Below are positions 50,569 to 58,645 of a stretch of DNA of 64,000 nt, piece by piece; position 1 is the first letter of the stretch; the number at the start of each line of letters is the position of its first letter. A program made the position numbers and the translations under genes. Origin of the DNA: Paenibacillus_E sp040812395. Its GTDB lineage: Bacteria > Bacillota > Bacilli > Paenibacillales > NBRC-103111. The stretch spans positions 186,001 through 250,000 of the forward strand of contig NZ_JBFNXH010000002.1 in NCBI RefSeq assembly GCF_040812395.1. The letters are read 5' to 3'. A model generated the notes under the pieces. It worked only from the letters and a program-made list of their open reading frames with translations. It did no database searches and was not told where the DNA came from.

Positions 50569-52362
50569 ATGACGAAATTCCGTGCCAAACTGACTTACAT
50601 TTTGATTTTGTTAATCGGCTGCTCGATGCTGATTGCTGGCGTTTTTATGGCGAAAGTACTGGAGAATTCTCACATTGAGTCGCTGCAGGACAACATGGAA
50701 CGTGAGCTGATGGTCATTAGCGCGACTGGTGATTGGAACCGCAAGGGGTCAGATTCGGAACTGATATCTTATTATACGGCGCAGGCGAAGCGCATCAAAG
50801 AATCGACAAAGGCTAGGCTTACTTTCGTTCGTGCAGACGGCAAAGTACTTGGCGATTCGGATCAAAATCCCGATCAAATGGACAATCATTTAAGCCGGCC
50901 TGAGATTAGTGCCGCAATAGCTAGTGGTGTCGGTTACACGACTCGCTTCAGCGACACGTTAAAAGAAAAAATGCTGTATGCGGCTATTCCTGTCAAAGAT
51001 GGAGAGCAGCTTACCGGTTTTTTGCGCATCGCGATGAGCTTGGAACAGGTCGATGAGACGATCCGCAACTTATGGTATTTTCTAATCACGGGATTGGCGA
51101 TCTTATTCATCATAGCGGGCATTGTCAGCTACCGGATCGCCAGAGGCATTACACGCCCGATTGAAAAGATAACTAGCGTAGCGCAGCAAATTACGAATAT
51201 GAACTATGAATCTCGCGTGCCTTCCTACTCGAATGATGAGGTCGGGCAGTTGGGCCAAGCGATTAATCGGATGTCTGAGAGCTTGCAGCAGCAAATGGAG
51301 CGGATTCAGGAAAACGAGCGCAGACTTCAAGGCGTTATGGAAAATATGATGAGCGGCATTATGATGATTGATCGCGAGGAGCGGATCATGCTGCTGAATC
51401 CTTCAGCAGAGTACATTCTTGGCTTTTCCGCCCAGGAGCTGTTGGGGAAGAAATATAATGAAGCAAAGCAGCAGTTTGAGTTCACGAAATTGATACAGGA
51501 ATGTATCGAAACACGCGAAGCGATTCGCGATGAGATGATATTTTATTATCCCGCTGAGCGGATTCTTGATATTAATTTGAACCCGATCGCGCATGAGGAT
51601 GAAGAATGGTCGGGTGTGCTGATTGTCATTAGCGACATTACCGCAGTGAGAAGGCTGGAGCGAATGCGCAGCGAGTTCGTAGCCAATGTGTCGCATGAAT
51701 TAAAGACACCGATTGCGGCTGTGAAAGGCTTTGCTGAAACATTGCTTGCAGGTGCTTTGAATGACAAGGAAACGGCGGTTTCGTTTCTGCAAATTATTTT
51801 TGATGAGAGTGAGCGGTTAAATCGGTTGATCGGAGACATTCTGGAGCTGTCCAAAATCGAATCGAAGCGGATTCCGATGCAGTTTTCCCCGGTTTATTTG
51901 CCGGAATTTCTGGAAAAATCGCTGAGCGTGCTTAGAAAAGAAGCGGAGAAGAAGCACATTGAGCTCAGTTTGCAGGTAGATGATGATATTTATATAGAGG
52001 CGGACGAGGACCGATTAAGGCAAATTTTTATTAACTTGCTGTCCAATGGTATTAGCTACACGCAGGAGGGCGGCAAGGTGAAGGTGCGTGTTGAGCCGTT
52101 AGAAATGAATGCTGACGGCGATTATGAGCGTCTACGGTTTGTAGTGTCCGATACGGGAATCGGCATTCCGAAGAAGGATTTGCCGCGAATATTCGAGCGT
52201 TTCTATAGGGTGGACAAGGCGAGGTCTCGCAGTTCAGGCGGAACCGGTCTTGGACTCTCGATCGTGAAACATTTGGTTGAGCTGCATAAGGGAAGCATCC
52301 GTGTGGATAGTGAAGTCGGGGTGGGTACGAAATTCACGATTGAACTGCCTGTAATTCACTAA
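50569..52362 (+). CDS. phoR: Sensor histidine kinase PhoR
   Basis: A 597-residue membrane kinase. One helix at about 7-29 and another at about 167-187 flank an extracellular sensor domain. HAMP (about 190-242), PAS (about 250-360, NMMSGIMMIDREERIMLLNPSAEYILG), dimerisation domain with phospho-acceptor His376 (NVSHELKTPIAAVKGF) and ATPase (NLLSNGISYTQEGG, DTGIGIP, FERFYRVDKARSR, GGTGLGLSIVKHL) follow. This is the WalK/PhoR/ResE build; the name rests on its partner's Pho box and nearby mdh. The order kinase-then-regulator is reversed compared with B. subtilis phoP-phoR. Confidence 0.82.
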   Translation: MTKFRAKLTYILILLIGCSMLIAGVFMAKVLENSHIESLQDNMERELMVISATGDWNRKGSDSELISYYTAQAKRIKESTKARLTFVRADGKVLGDSDQNPDQMDNHLSRPEISAAIASGVGYTTRFSDTLKEKMLYAAIPVKDGEQLTGFLRIAMSLEQVDETIRNLWYFLITGLAILFIIAGIVSYRIARGITRPIEKITSVAQQITNMNYESRVPSYSNDEVGQLGQAINRMSESLQQQMERIQENERRLQGVMENMMSGIMMIDREERIMLLNPSAEYILGFSAQELLGKKYNEAKQQFEFTKLIQECIETREAIRDEMIFYYPAERILDINLNPIAHEDEEWSGVLIVISDITAVRRLERMRSEFVANVSHELKTPIAAVKGFAETLLAGALNDKETAVSFLQIIFDESERLNRLIGDILELSKIESKRIPMQFSPVYLPEFLEKSLSVLRKEAEKKHIELSLQVDDDIYIEADEDRLRQIFINLLSNGISYTQEGGKVKVRVEPLEMNADGDYERLRFVVSDTGIGIPKKDLPRIFERFYRVDKARSRSSGGTGLGLSIVKHLVELHKGSIRVDSEVGVGTKFTIELPVIH

Positions 52363-52416
52363 TTTACACCGGATTAACGAAACATTTACATTCTCTTTAC
52401 AAATCCGTGTTAAGAT
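52363..52416 (+). promoter_or_regulatory. Pho box and promoter of phoP
   Basis: Four direct repeats with exact 11-base period begin at the base after the phoR stop: TTTACA (52363), TTAACG (52374), TTTACA (52385) and TTTACA (52396). This is the B. subtilis PhoP dimer site pattern of TT(A/C/T)ACA repeats with five-base gaps. A -10-like TAAGAT (52411-52416) follows at the distance expected for a PhoP-activated promoter that lacks a -35. It indicates autoactivation of phoP by phosphorylated PhoP. Confidence 0.78.
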
Positions 52417-52458
52417 ATGGGTGTGCAAAGTTAATAAACTGTAAATACGGGGGATCCC

Positions 52459-53175
52459 ATGGCACAAAAAATACTAGTTATTGAAGATGAACCAACCTTG
52501 GCCCGATTGCTTTCGTACAACCTGTCGCAAGAAGGATATGATACGAAGGTCGTCGATCACGGTGGAGATGGGCTTCAAGAGGCTTTGCAGCAGTCCTATG
52601 AGTTAATTATTTTGGATATCATGCTTCCCGGGTTAAACGGTTTTGAGATTTTGGCTAAGCTTAGGCAGAAGGGGAACCGCACGCCAGTTATTATTCTAAC
52701 GGCTCGCAATGCGGAGGATGAAGTGGTTCAAGGTCTTAAGCACGGCGCGGATGATTATATAACGAAGCCTTTTGGCGTTGCCGAGCTTCTTGCTCGCGTT
52801 TCCGCTGTTCTGCGCAGAACGCAGAATGAAGATGCCATGTCGGACAGGCAGAAGACGAACGAGAAAGTGATTCAAGCCGGTGAATTGTTTATCTACCCCG
52901 AGAAATATGAAGTTGCTTTGAATGGGGAGTCGATTCCCTTAAGGCCGAAGGAATTTGAGGTGCTGCTGTATTTGGTACAGCGTCCGGGTGTCGTGGTCAC
53001 AAGGGACGATCTTATGAATATCGTTTGGGGTTTTGACTATATAGGCGGACAGAGAACCGTTGATGTACACGTCAGCTCGCTTCGGAAGAAGCTCGAAATG
53101 AATCAGCAATCCGTGCAAATCGATTCGATTCGCGGTGTCGGTTATAAGCTGGTAGCCAATATGGTGAAAAAATAA
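52459..53175 (+). CDS. phoP: OmpR-family response regulator PhoP
   Basis: A 238-residue response regulator. The receiver domain (about 1-120) has the acidic pair in VIEDEP, phosphorylated Asp53 in LIILDIMLPG, the Thr in ILTAR and the Lys in ITKPFG. The winged-helix domain (about 140-235) includes LRPKEFEVLLYLVQRPGVVVTRDDL and RTVDVHVSSLRKKLE. With PhoR it controls phosphate-starvation genes. It begins 96 bases after phoR and has its own promoter with a Pho box. A terminator follows at the stop. Confidence 0.87.
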   Translation: MAQKILVIEDEPTLARLLSYNLSQEGYDTKVVDHGGDGLQEALQQSYELIILDIMLPGLNGFEILAKLRQKGNRTPVIILTARNAEDEVVQGLKHGADDYITKPFGVAELLARVSAVLRRTQNEDAMSDRQKTNEKVIQAGELFIYPEKYEVALNGESIPLRPKEFEVLLYLVQRPGVVVTRDDLMNIVWGFDYIGGQRTVDVHVSSLRKKLEMNQQSVQIDSIRGVGYKLVANMVKK

Positions 53176-53220
53176 TGAGCCTTGGGTTTGCTGAATGGAC
53201 AGCAGCCCAGGCTCATTTTT
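53176..53220 (+). terminator. Terminator of phoP, overlapping next gene's end
   Basis: TGAGCCTTGGGTTTGCTG pairs with CAGCAGCCCAGGCTCA, followed by five T. The last bases include the stop codon of the converging MerR-methyltransferase gene. Confidence 0.9.
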
Positions 53221-54295
53221 GCGCATAAACGATATAAATCAATGGCTCGATTCGTTCTGTCGTGACTTGCTCCGAATTGGTTTCCAGCCATTTCACCAGT
53301 TGGTCATGTATGGGATAAAGCTCGACTTGCTCGTGCATCATAGGCAGTGTAGCAGCCCCTGATTGGATAAGCTTGGCGGCATAGGTGCTCATCTCGCTGC
53401 TATCGCGCAGCATATAATCGGCCAGGCACATACGGCCTCCCGGCTTCAATACACGAAACATCTCGTTCCACGCCAATTCTCTTTGCGCCTCTGTAAGATG
53501 ATGAGTCGCGAAGGAGCTGACAATAAAATCAAATTGTCCATCCAGGAATGGGATAGCGAGTACGTTGCCTAATTTAAGCTCGATTGCGGAATGCTTGATT
53601 GCAGCGAGCTTCAGCATTTCCTTGGATTGGTCGATAGCCGACATGTCAGCCCCCAGAGCATGCAGCTTGCTCGCCAAATTGCCGGTGCCTGTTCCAATAT
53701 CAAGCCCTTTATCGCCTGGGGAAGGCGAAATGAACTCAGCAATCCTAGTTAACGCGGCTTCATAAGCTGCACTTGGCGGCAATGGTGTGAGAGAATCTGA
53801 ATATACGGTTGATGACGGATCTCTGTTTACTAATTGGAGGTCGAATCGGGCTGCTTTCGCATCGAAATTCCAATGATCGCGCCAGCTTCCGCGCAGGTCG
53901 CGCATGGCTTTGCTTTGTCGGGCAAGCTCGTAAAGCTGCTCTGTCGGCAGCTCCTGATTCACTTTGGCCGCATCGATCATCCGATCCATGGTGCCGATGA
54001 TTTGCTTCATTTCGGACCACTGTTGGAAGAGCATGGAACGCTGCAACTGCAGTGCGTAGATGACCTCGTCTTGACTGCTTGGATCTGTTTGCGCCAACGT
54101 CTTGCCAATGTCATCAAGCGTCATGCCGACTTCACGAAGCGAGATGATCGTTTGCAGGCGCCAAGCGTCCTGCTCTGAGTAGACTCGATATCCGTTATCC
54201 TTCATTTTAGCTGGAGATAGCAGACCTTTCTGTTCATAAAAGCGAATGGCTCGGGGGGTGATTCCGAGTTTGCGGGAAATTTCATGTATAAGCAT
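53213..54295 (-). CDS. MerR-family regulator fused to SAM methyltransferase
   Basis: A 360-residue two-domain protein. Residues 1-105 are a MerR winged helix and dimer coil (LIHEISRKLGITPRAIRFYEQKGLLSP, DAWRLQTIISLREVGMTLDDIGK). Residues about 175-340 form a class I methyltransferase: KGLDIGTGTGNLASKLHALG (SAM loop), AIDQSKEML, FDFIVSSFATHHLTEAQ and MFRVLKPGGRMCLADYM. This suggests a regulator whose effector domain binds or methylates a small molecule, such as a toxic compound. ATG at 54295 follows GGAGGA. It is divergent from the oxidoreductase, its likely target. Confidence 0.85.
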   Translation of the reverse strand: MLIHEISRKLGITPRAIRFYEQKGLLSPAKMKDNGYRVYSEQDAWRLQTIISLREVGMTLDDIGKTLAQTDPSSQDEVIYALQLQRSMLFQQWSEMKQIIGTMDRMIDAAKVNQELPTEQLYELARQSKAMRDLRGSWRDHWNFDAKAARFDLQLVNRDPSSTVYSDSLTPLPPSAAYEAALTRIAEFISPSPGDKGLDIGTGTGNLASKLHALGADMSAIDQSKEMLKLAAIKHSAIELKLGNVLAIPFLDGQFDFIVSSFATHHLTEAQRELAWNEMFRVLKPGGRMCLADYMLRDSSEMSTYAAKLIQSGAATLPMMHEQVELYPIHDQLVKWLETNSEQVTTERIEPLIYIVYAQK

Positions 54296-54443
54296 GGTTG
54301 TCCTCCACGATGGCACAATCGCACATATTTTGCACCAGATAAGAAATTTTCTTTTTACGGCAGTTTGATATACTACTAATTGTAATCGGTGAATGGTCAT
54401 GTGAAAAGTAAAAGATCAACATACAGTCCTGGGAGGAATTATT

Positions 54444-55526
54444 GTGTCTAAAACGTATCGCATAGCGATTATCGGCTGCGGCGGAATCGCGAACGGCAAG
54501 CATATGCCGAGTTTGAGCAAACTAAACAATGTTGAAATGGTTGCTTTTTGCGACATCATTTCTGAAAAAGCGCAGGAAGCCGCAAGCAAATATGGGAAGG
54601 GCGAAGCTCACGTATATGAAGATTACCGTGAAGTTCTAAAAGATGATTCAATCGATATCGTTCACGTTTGTACGCCGAACGATTCTCATGCGGATATTAC
54701 AATCGCTGCTTTGGAAGCGGGCAAGCACGTCATGAGCGAGAAGCCGATGGCCAAAACAGCGGCTGATGCACGCCGTATGGTCGAAGCTGCAAAACGGACA
54801 GGCAAGAAGCTGACGGTCGGCTACAACAATCGCTTCCGCGGCGATAGCCAGCATTTGCACCAGCTTTGCTCGGACGGTGAGCTTGGTGAGATTTATTTCG
54901 CTAAGGCTCACGCCATTCGCCGCCGCGCGGTGCCGACCTGGGGCGTATTCCTCGATGAAGAGAAGCAAGGTGGAGGCCCATTGATTGACATCGGCACGCA
55001 TGCGCTCGATTTGACCATGTGGATGATGAATAACTACGAGCCGAAAGTCGTTCTCGGCACGTCGTACCACAAGCTATCTCAGCGTGAAAATGCGGCGAAC
55101 GCATGGGGACCCTGGGACCCTGCTAAGTTTACCGTTGAAGATTCCGCATTTGGCATGATTACGATGAAAAATGGCGCGACGATTATTTTGGAATCGAGTT
55201 GGGCGCTGAACACGCTTGAGGTCGATGAGGCGAAGTGCACGCTGAGCGGAACGGAAGGCGGAGCCGACATGAAAGGCGGCCTGCGGATCAACGGCGAGAA
55301 GAACAGCCGCTTGTTCACGACCGAAGTGGAGTTGAACGCAGGCGGCGTTGCTTTCTATGACGGTGAAACCGAAAGTGCGCCAGATTTGGAAATGCGTCTA
55401 TGGATTGAGGCCATCGAGAACGATACAGAGCCTGTGGTAACACCAGAGCAAGCGTGTGTTGTTTCGGAAATTCTTGAAGCCATTTATGAATCGGCGAAAA
55501 CAGGAAAAGCCGTTTATTTCGACTAA
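54444..55526 (+). CDS. Gfo/Idh/MocA-family oxidoreductase
   Basis: A 360-residue NAD(P)-dependent dehydrogenase. The Rossmann start is YRIAIIGCGGIANGKHMPSL; HVCTPNDSHADITIAALEAGKHVMSEKPMAK has the catalytic Lys in EKP; GGGPLIDIGTHALDLTMWMM holds the catalytic Asp and His. The C-terminal substrate domain follows. Such enzymes act on inositol, sugars or their derivatives. Start is GTG after GGGAGGA. It stands alone with a strong terminator. Confidence 0.9.
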   Translation: MSKTYRIAIIGCGGIANGKHMPSLSKLNNVEMVAFCDIISEKAQEAASKYGKGEAHVYEDYREVLKDDSIDIVHVCTPNDSHADITIAALEAGKHVMSEKPMAKTAADARRMVEAAKRTGKKLTVGYNNRFRGDSQHLHQLCSDGELGEIYFAKAHAIRRRAVPTWGVFLDEEKQGGGPLIDIGTHALDLTMWMMNNYEPKVVLGTSYHKLSQRENAANAWGPWDPAKFTVEDSAFGMITMKNGATIILESSWALNTLEVDEAKCTLSGTEGGADMKGGLRINGEKNSRLFTTEVELNAGGVAFYDGETESAPDLEMRLWIEAIENDTEPVVTPEQACVVSEILEAIYESAKTGKAVYFD

Positions 55527-55553
55527 ATTCGATTATTTCCTGGGAAATGCAGC

Positions 55554-55601
55554 AATCCCCTTCACTACGATGGTTACGAATCGTAGGAAAGGGGATTTTT
55601 T
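55554..55601. terminator. Bidirectional terminator between oxidoreductase and cydS
   Basis: AATCCCCTT pairs with AAAGGGGATT, with inner CTACGAT/ATCGTAG; T run on the plus strand and A-rich flank on the other. Confidence 0.88.
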
Positions 55602-55612
55602 GCCGATAAGTA

Positions 55613-55726
55613 TTACAGCTCGATCGAAGCATCATTTCCTTTGGAAAACCAGCCAAACAGGAAAAAGATGGAGGTCAATACGACGAGGAGAGGAGCGACC
55701 ATGATGAGAAAAAATTCAAAGTCCAT
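55613..55726 (-). CDS. cydS: CydS-like third subunit of cytochrome bd
   Basis: A 37-residue single-helix protein just after cydB. It begins MDFEFFLIMVAPLLVVLTSI, has a hydrophobic core, then FGWFSKG and an acidic end. This matches CydS, the small subunit seen in the Geobacillus bd oxidase structure and known as YthC in B. subtilis, which packs on CydA and blocks one oxygen channel. GGATGATCC lies before the ATG, seven bases after the cydB stop. Its size hides it from most gene callers. Confidence 0.82.
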   Translation of the reverse strand: MDFEFFLIMVAPLLVVLTSIFFLFGWFSKGNDASIEL

Positions 55727-55733
55727 GTGTGGA

Positions 55734-56759
55734 TCATCCTTTCTTTGATGATTTGCCCTGCACATAACCGGCGTCAAATAAAAACAGCTTCATAAGTAAG
55801 ACGAGGGAAGGAACTAACAGCAGCAACCCCGCAATGAAGACAATTACCAAGGAGAGTGCCATTGTATCGCTGGTGAAATTGTGATAAAGCGTAATGTAAG
55901 GGTACAAAATATAAGGAAGATGCGAGGCACCGTACCCAAAGAAAGCAAAGGCGAACTGCAGCATGACGAGCAGGAAAGCCCACCCATAGCCGCGTCGTTG
56001 CCAGATGAGATAGACGGCAGCCAGAAAACAAAGAAAAGAAGCAACGAACATCCAAGCTAAGTCGATCATTCGTTGAAAATGCTCAGGGTTATGACCATTA
56101 ATAGCGAAGAAAACGAGCAAGCTGCATAGTATGGTTGGCAAACTCCAGCCGAGAGCGTAACCGCGGACGATATCGAGCGCTTTGCTATCCTGGGCTTTAG
56201 CTGCGTAGTAGGTTAAAAACATGGCAGAGATATAAAGCACAGAGACGAGTGCAAGCAGGACAACAGACCATGAGTAGGGGCTTCGTAATAGATTCCCGAA
56301 GAGGAACAGCACCTCTCCATTCTTTTCAATCACGAATCCGCCTTCGGATATCGTCAGAACCGTTGATAAAGATGCGGGTATGAATAATCCAGTGGCGCCG
56401 TAAAGAAACATATAAAACTTATTATCCTTGGATCCGTAATTGCTAAAAGCATAGTAAGAACCGCGCAGCGCAAGAAGGATAATCGCGATACTGCCAGGAA
56501 TGAGCAATGCCGTGCCAAAATAATAAGACGTATCCGGGAAAAAACCGATGATGCCAACCATGAAAAAGATCAGAAACACATTCGTTACTTCCCACACTGG
56601 CGATAGGTAACGCTCGATGATGTTATGAACGAGATGCTTTTTCCCAGTTATGAAGGAGTAGTAGCTGAAAAATCCAGCACCGAAATCAATTGATGCGACG
56701 ATGAGGTAGCCGTACAAGAACAACCACAGCACGGAAATGCCTAGTATTTCATAGTTCAT
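55734..56759 (-). CDS. cydB: Cytochrome bd ubiquinol/menaquinol oxidase subunit II
   Basis: A 341-residue membrane subunit with eight or nine helices. LWLFLYGYLIVASIDFGAGFFSYYSF is the conserved first helix with the Asp of the proton path; YLSPVWEVTNVFLIFFMVGIIGFFPD and GSIAIILLALRGSYYAFSNYG follow. CydB supports CydA and holds no haem of its own in most species. Its ATG overlaps the cydA stop (ATGA), so they are co-translated. Confidence 0.93.
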   Translation of the reverse strand: MNYEILGISVLWLFLYGYLIVASIDFGAGFFSYYSFITGKKHLVHNIIERYLSPVWEVTNVFLIFFMVGIIGFFPDTSYYFGTALLIPGSIAIILLALRGSYYAFSNYGSKDNKFYMFLYGATGLFIPASLSTVLTISEGGFVIEKNGEVLFLFGNLLRSPYSWSVVLLALVSVLYISAMFLTYYAAKAQDSKALDIVRGYALGWSLPTILCSLLVFFAINGHNPEHFQRMIDLAWMFVASFLCFLAAVYLIWQRRGYGWAFLLVMLQFAFAFFGYGASHLPYILYPYITLYHNFTSDTMALSLVIVFIAGLLLLVPSLVLLMKLFLFDAGYVQGKSSKKG

Positions 56760-58111
56760 TTCGCCTCTCCTCCTTCAATGCCACTGGCGATGAGTTCATC
56801 TTGTACAGGGTTGTTTTTGAACAGCTTGCTGAGTATTTTAATCACGGTAAATCCGAGCAGGATATAGAGAAAGCAGAAGAGCAAGAGCATAGTATCCACA
56901 TGCGTTGAGGTCGTGGCTCCCTCGGCGGTCTTCATGAAACCGCGAAGTATCCAGGGCTGACGACCAACCTCGGCGTACACCCACCCGCATTCGATCCCGA
57001 GCATGGCTAGAGGGCCTGACCATGTAATGAGCCTGAGCAGCCAGCGCGGGAAACCGCCCTTGTTTTTGCTTTTGCGTAATTGGCGCTGCACCCAGATGTA
57101 CAACAGGGAAAGAACCGTTAAGAACATACCGATGGATACCATCATATCGAAAATATAATGTACATAGAGCGGCGGTCGCTCATTGGCAGGCGTTTCGTTG
57201 AGCCCTTGAACTTCAGCCGTTGGTGATCCGTGTGCTAAAATACTCAGTGCATAGGGAATTTCAAGGCCATATTTGATTTGATTATCTTTCGTTAGGAACC
57301 CGCCAAGAACTAAAGAGGCATTGTCCGATGTTTCAAAATGCCATTCGGCCGCAGCCAGCTTCTCCGGCTGATACTTCGCCAGGAATTTGCCGGAGAGATC
57401 ACCGACTAAGGCAGTGCTAAGCGAGAAAACAAGAGCCGCTGTCATTGTGAGTTTCAACGCTTTGCGATGGTACAGCGTATCTTTCTTTTTCAATAGTGAG
57501 AAAGCAGCTATCGCTGCCAGGATAAAGGCGCTCGTCATATAAGATGAAGCGAGCACGTGAGCAACTTTCGTCGGAGTAGCTGGATTGAACATGGCGACTA
57601 GCGGCTGTATATCTGTGATGGAACCATTTTGCAGCTTGAAGCCCTGCGGTGTGTTCATGAATGCATTAACAGTTGTAATAAAAAACGCAGAAGCGGAGGA
57701 GCCGAGAACTACTGGGACTAGAAGTAAAAAGTGCAAAATAGGTTTCTTGAAACGGTCCCATGTGTATAAATAGATCCCTAGGAAAATCGCTTCGAAGAAG
57801 AAGGCGAATGTCTCCATGAACAGCGGCAGCGCAATCGCCTGCCCCGCTATCCGCATAAAGCTTGGCCACAGCAAGCTTAATTGAAGGCCGATGGCCGTCC
57901 CGGTAACAACTCCGACGGCAACAGTGATGACGAAACCGCGCGCCCAACGCCTGGCCATGAGCGAGTAGTAGGGGTCCTTGCGTTTAATCGCTGTCCATTC
58001 GGCGAGTGCAATCATAACAGGGACACCGACCCCGATCGTCGCGAAAATAATGTGAAACGCCAGCGTAAGCTCGGTGAGCATGCGGCTGTAAAGCACTGGA
58101 TCGTACTGCAT
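56756..58111 (-). CDS. cydA: Cytochrome bd oxidase subunit I, short Q-loop
   Basis: A 451-residue haem-carrying subunit that oxidises quinol and reduces oxygen to water. Ligands and signatures: AFHIIFATIGVGVP (haem His near 19), SLLWPSFMRIAGQAIALPLFMETFAFFFEAIFLG, KVAHVLASSYM (haem b His near 185) and GWVYAEVGRQPW near residue 385. The quinol loop is short, as in Firmicutes (YthA-like) rather than E. coli. It supports respiration at low oxygen. The operon is preceded by two Rex-type boxes and a 34-residue reading frame. Confidence 0.95.
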   Translation of the reverse strand: MQYDPVLYSRMLTELTLAFHIIFATIGVGVPVMIALAEWTAIKRKDPYYSLMARRWARGFVITVAVGVVTGTAIGLQLSLLWPSFMRIAGQAIALPLFMETFAFFFEAIFLGIYLYTWDRFKKPILHFLLLVPVVLGSSASAFFITTVNAFMNTPQGFKLQNGSITDIQPLVAMFNPATPTKVAHVLASSYMTSAFILAAIAAFSLLKKKDTLYHRKALKLTMTAALVFSLSTALVGDLSGKFLAKYQPEKLAAAEWHFETSDNASLVLGGFLTKDNQIKYGLEIPYALSILAHGSPTAEVQGLNETPANERPPLYVHYIFDMMVSIGMFLTVLSLLYIWVQRQLRKSKNKGGFPRWLLRLITWSGPLAMLGIECGWVYAEVGRQPWILRGFMKTAEGATTSTHVDTMLLLFCFLYILLGFTVIKILSKLFKNNPVQDELIASGIEGGEAK

Positions 58112-58142
58112 GGTATCATCTCCCTAAGCGTAATCGTTAGAC

Positions 58143-58247
58143 CTACGAAAATAGATGGCGGCTCCAAGAAAGAAGCATGATTACAGCTACCACAGCGCAT
58201 AGGATAATGAGCGCTTTTTCTTGTTTGCGGTATTTGTTCATGTCCAT
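58143..58247 (-). CDS. New small membrane peptide at head of cyd operon
   Basis: A 34-residue frame beginning MDMNKYRKQEK, then one strongly hydrophobic helix (ALIILCAVVAVIMLL) and the tail SWSRHLFS. AGGTGA lies seven bases before the ATG and the stop is 31 bases before cydA. The layout, a charged N-terminus with one helix, is that of small oxidase or transporter subunits. I recognise no known family. It lies directly downstream of the Rex boxes, so it should be the first gene of the cyd transcript. Confidence 0.6.
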   Translation of the reverse strand: MDMNKYRKQEKALIILCAVVAVIMLLSWSRHLFS

Positions 58248-58302
58248 TATATTCACCTGCTTCGTTTTTCTTTCGTCTCATAGGTATATCATATACGAAT
58301 GT

Positions 58303-58320
58303 ATGTGATTATTTTCACAT
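58303..58320. promoter_or_regulatory. Rex-like operator, proximal
   Basis: ATGTGATTATTTTCACAT keeps the GTGA-N6-TCAC core of the Rex site with changed outer bases. It is 56 bases before the small peptide start, where the promoter should be. Confidence 0.6.
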
Positions 58321-58355
58321 AATTGTGGCGGGAGAATGAAAAGAGTTTGACAGTG

Positions 58356-58373
58356 TTGTGAAAATATTCACAA
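58356..58373. promoter_or_regulatory. Rex operator, distal, consensus match
   Basis: TTGTGAAAATATTCACAA matches TTGTGAA-N4-TTCACAA exactly. Rex is the NAD/NADH-sensing repressor that controls cyd genes in Gram-positive bacteria. The centres of the two boxes are 53 bases apart, about five helical turns. Confidence 0.85.
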
Positions 58374-58386
58374 GAATGTGAAGAGT

Positions 58387-58581
58387 TTATGAATCGTGTT
58401 GGAGAGGTAATTGAGGGCGATAATGGGGATTTCGAATAGAGGTATCTTTTTTATCAAGGGAACAAGATACACAGTTTATTTTACAGAATAGCTCATTCAT
58501 GGAGTGGTTTAAGCAAATTCCGTTATAAATATCTCGGAATTTGTTAAGTTCCAGTTTTTCTAGTTCGAGGGACAAGGACAT
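58387..58581 (-). CDS. Possible small cysteine-rich protein
   Basis: A 64-residue frame, not recognised. It starts MSLSLELEKLELNKFRDIYN and contains CLNHSMNELFCKINCVSCS, a cluster of four cysteines and one histidine that could bind a metal. AAAGGA is only three bases from the ATG. It could be a remnant of the sequence that replaced the 5' part of sigK. Evidence for expression is weak. Confidence 0.25.
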   Translation of the reverse strand: MSLSLELEKLELNKFRDIYNGICLNHSMNELFCKINCVSCSLDKKDTSIRNPHYRPQLPLQHDS

Positions 58582-58645
58582 ATATCCTTTCACGTATTTG
58601 GACAAGATCTTAGATAACCTTTCCGTAGGACCGGCCCCAGGTTTC

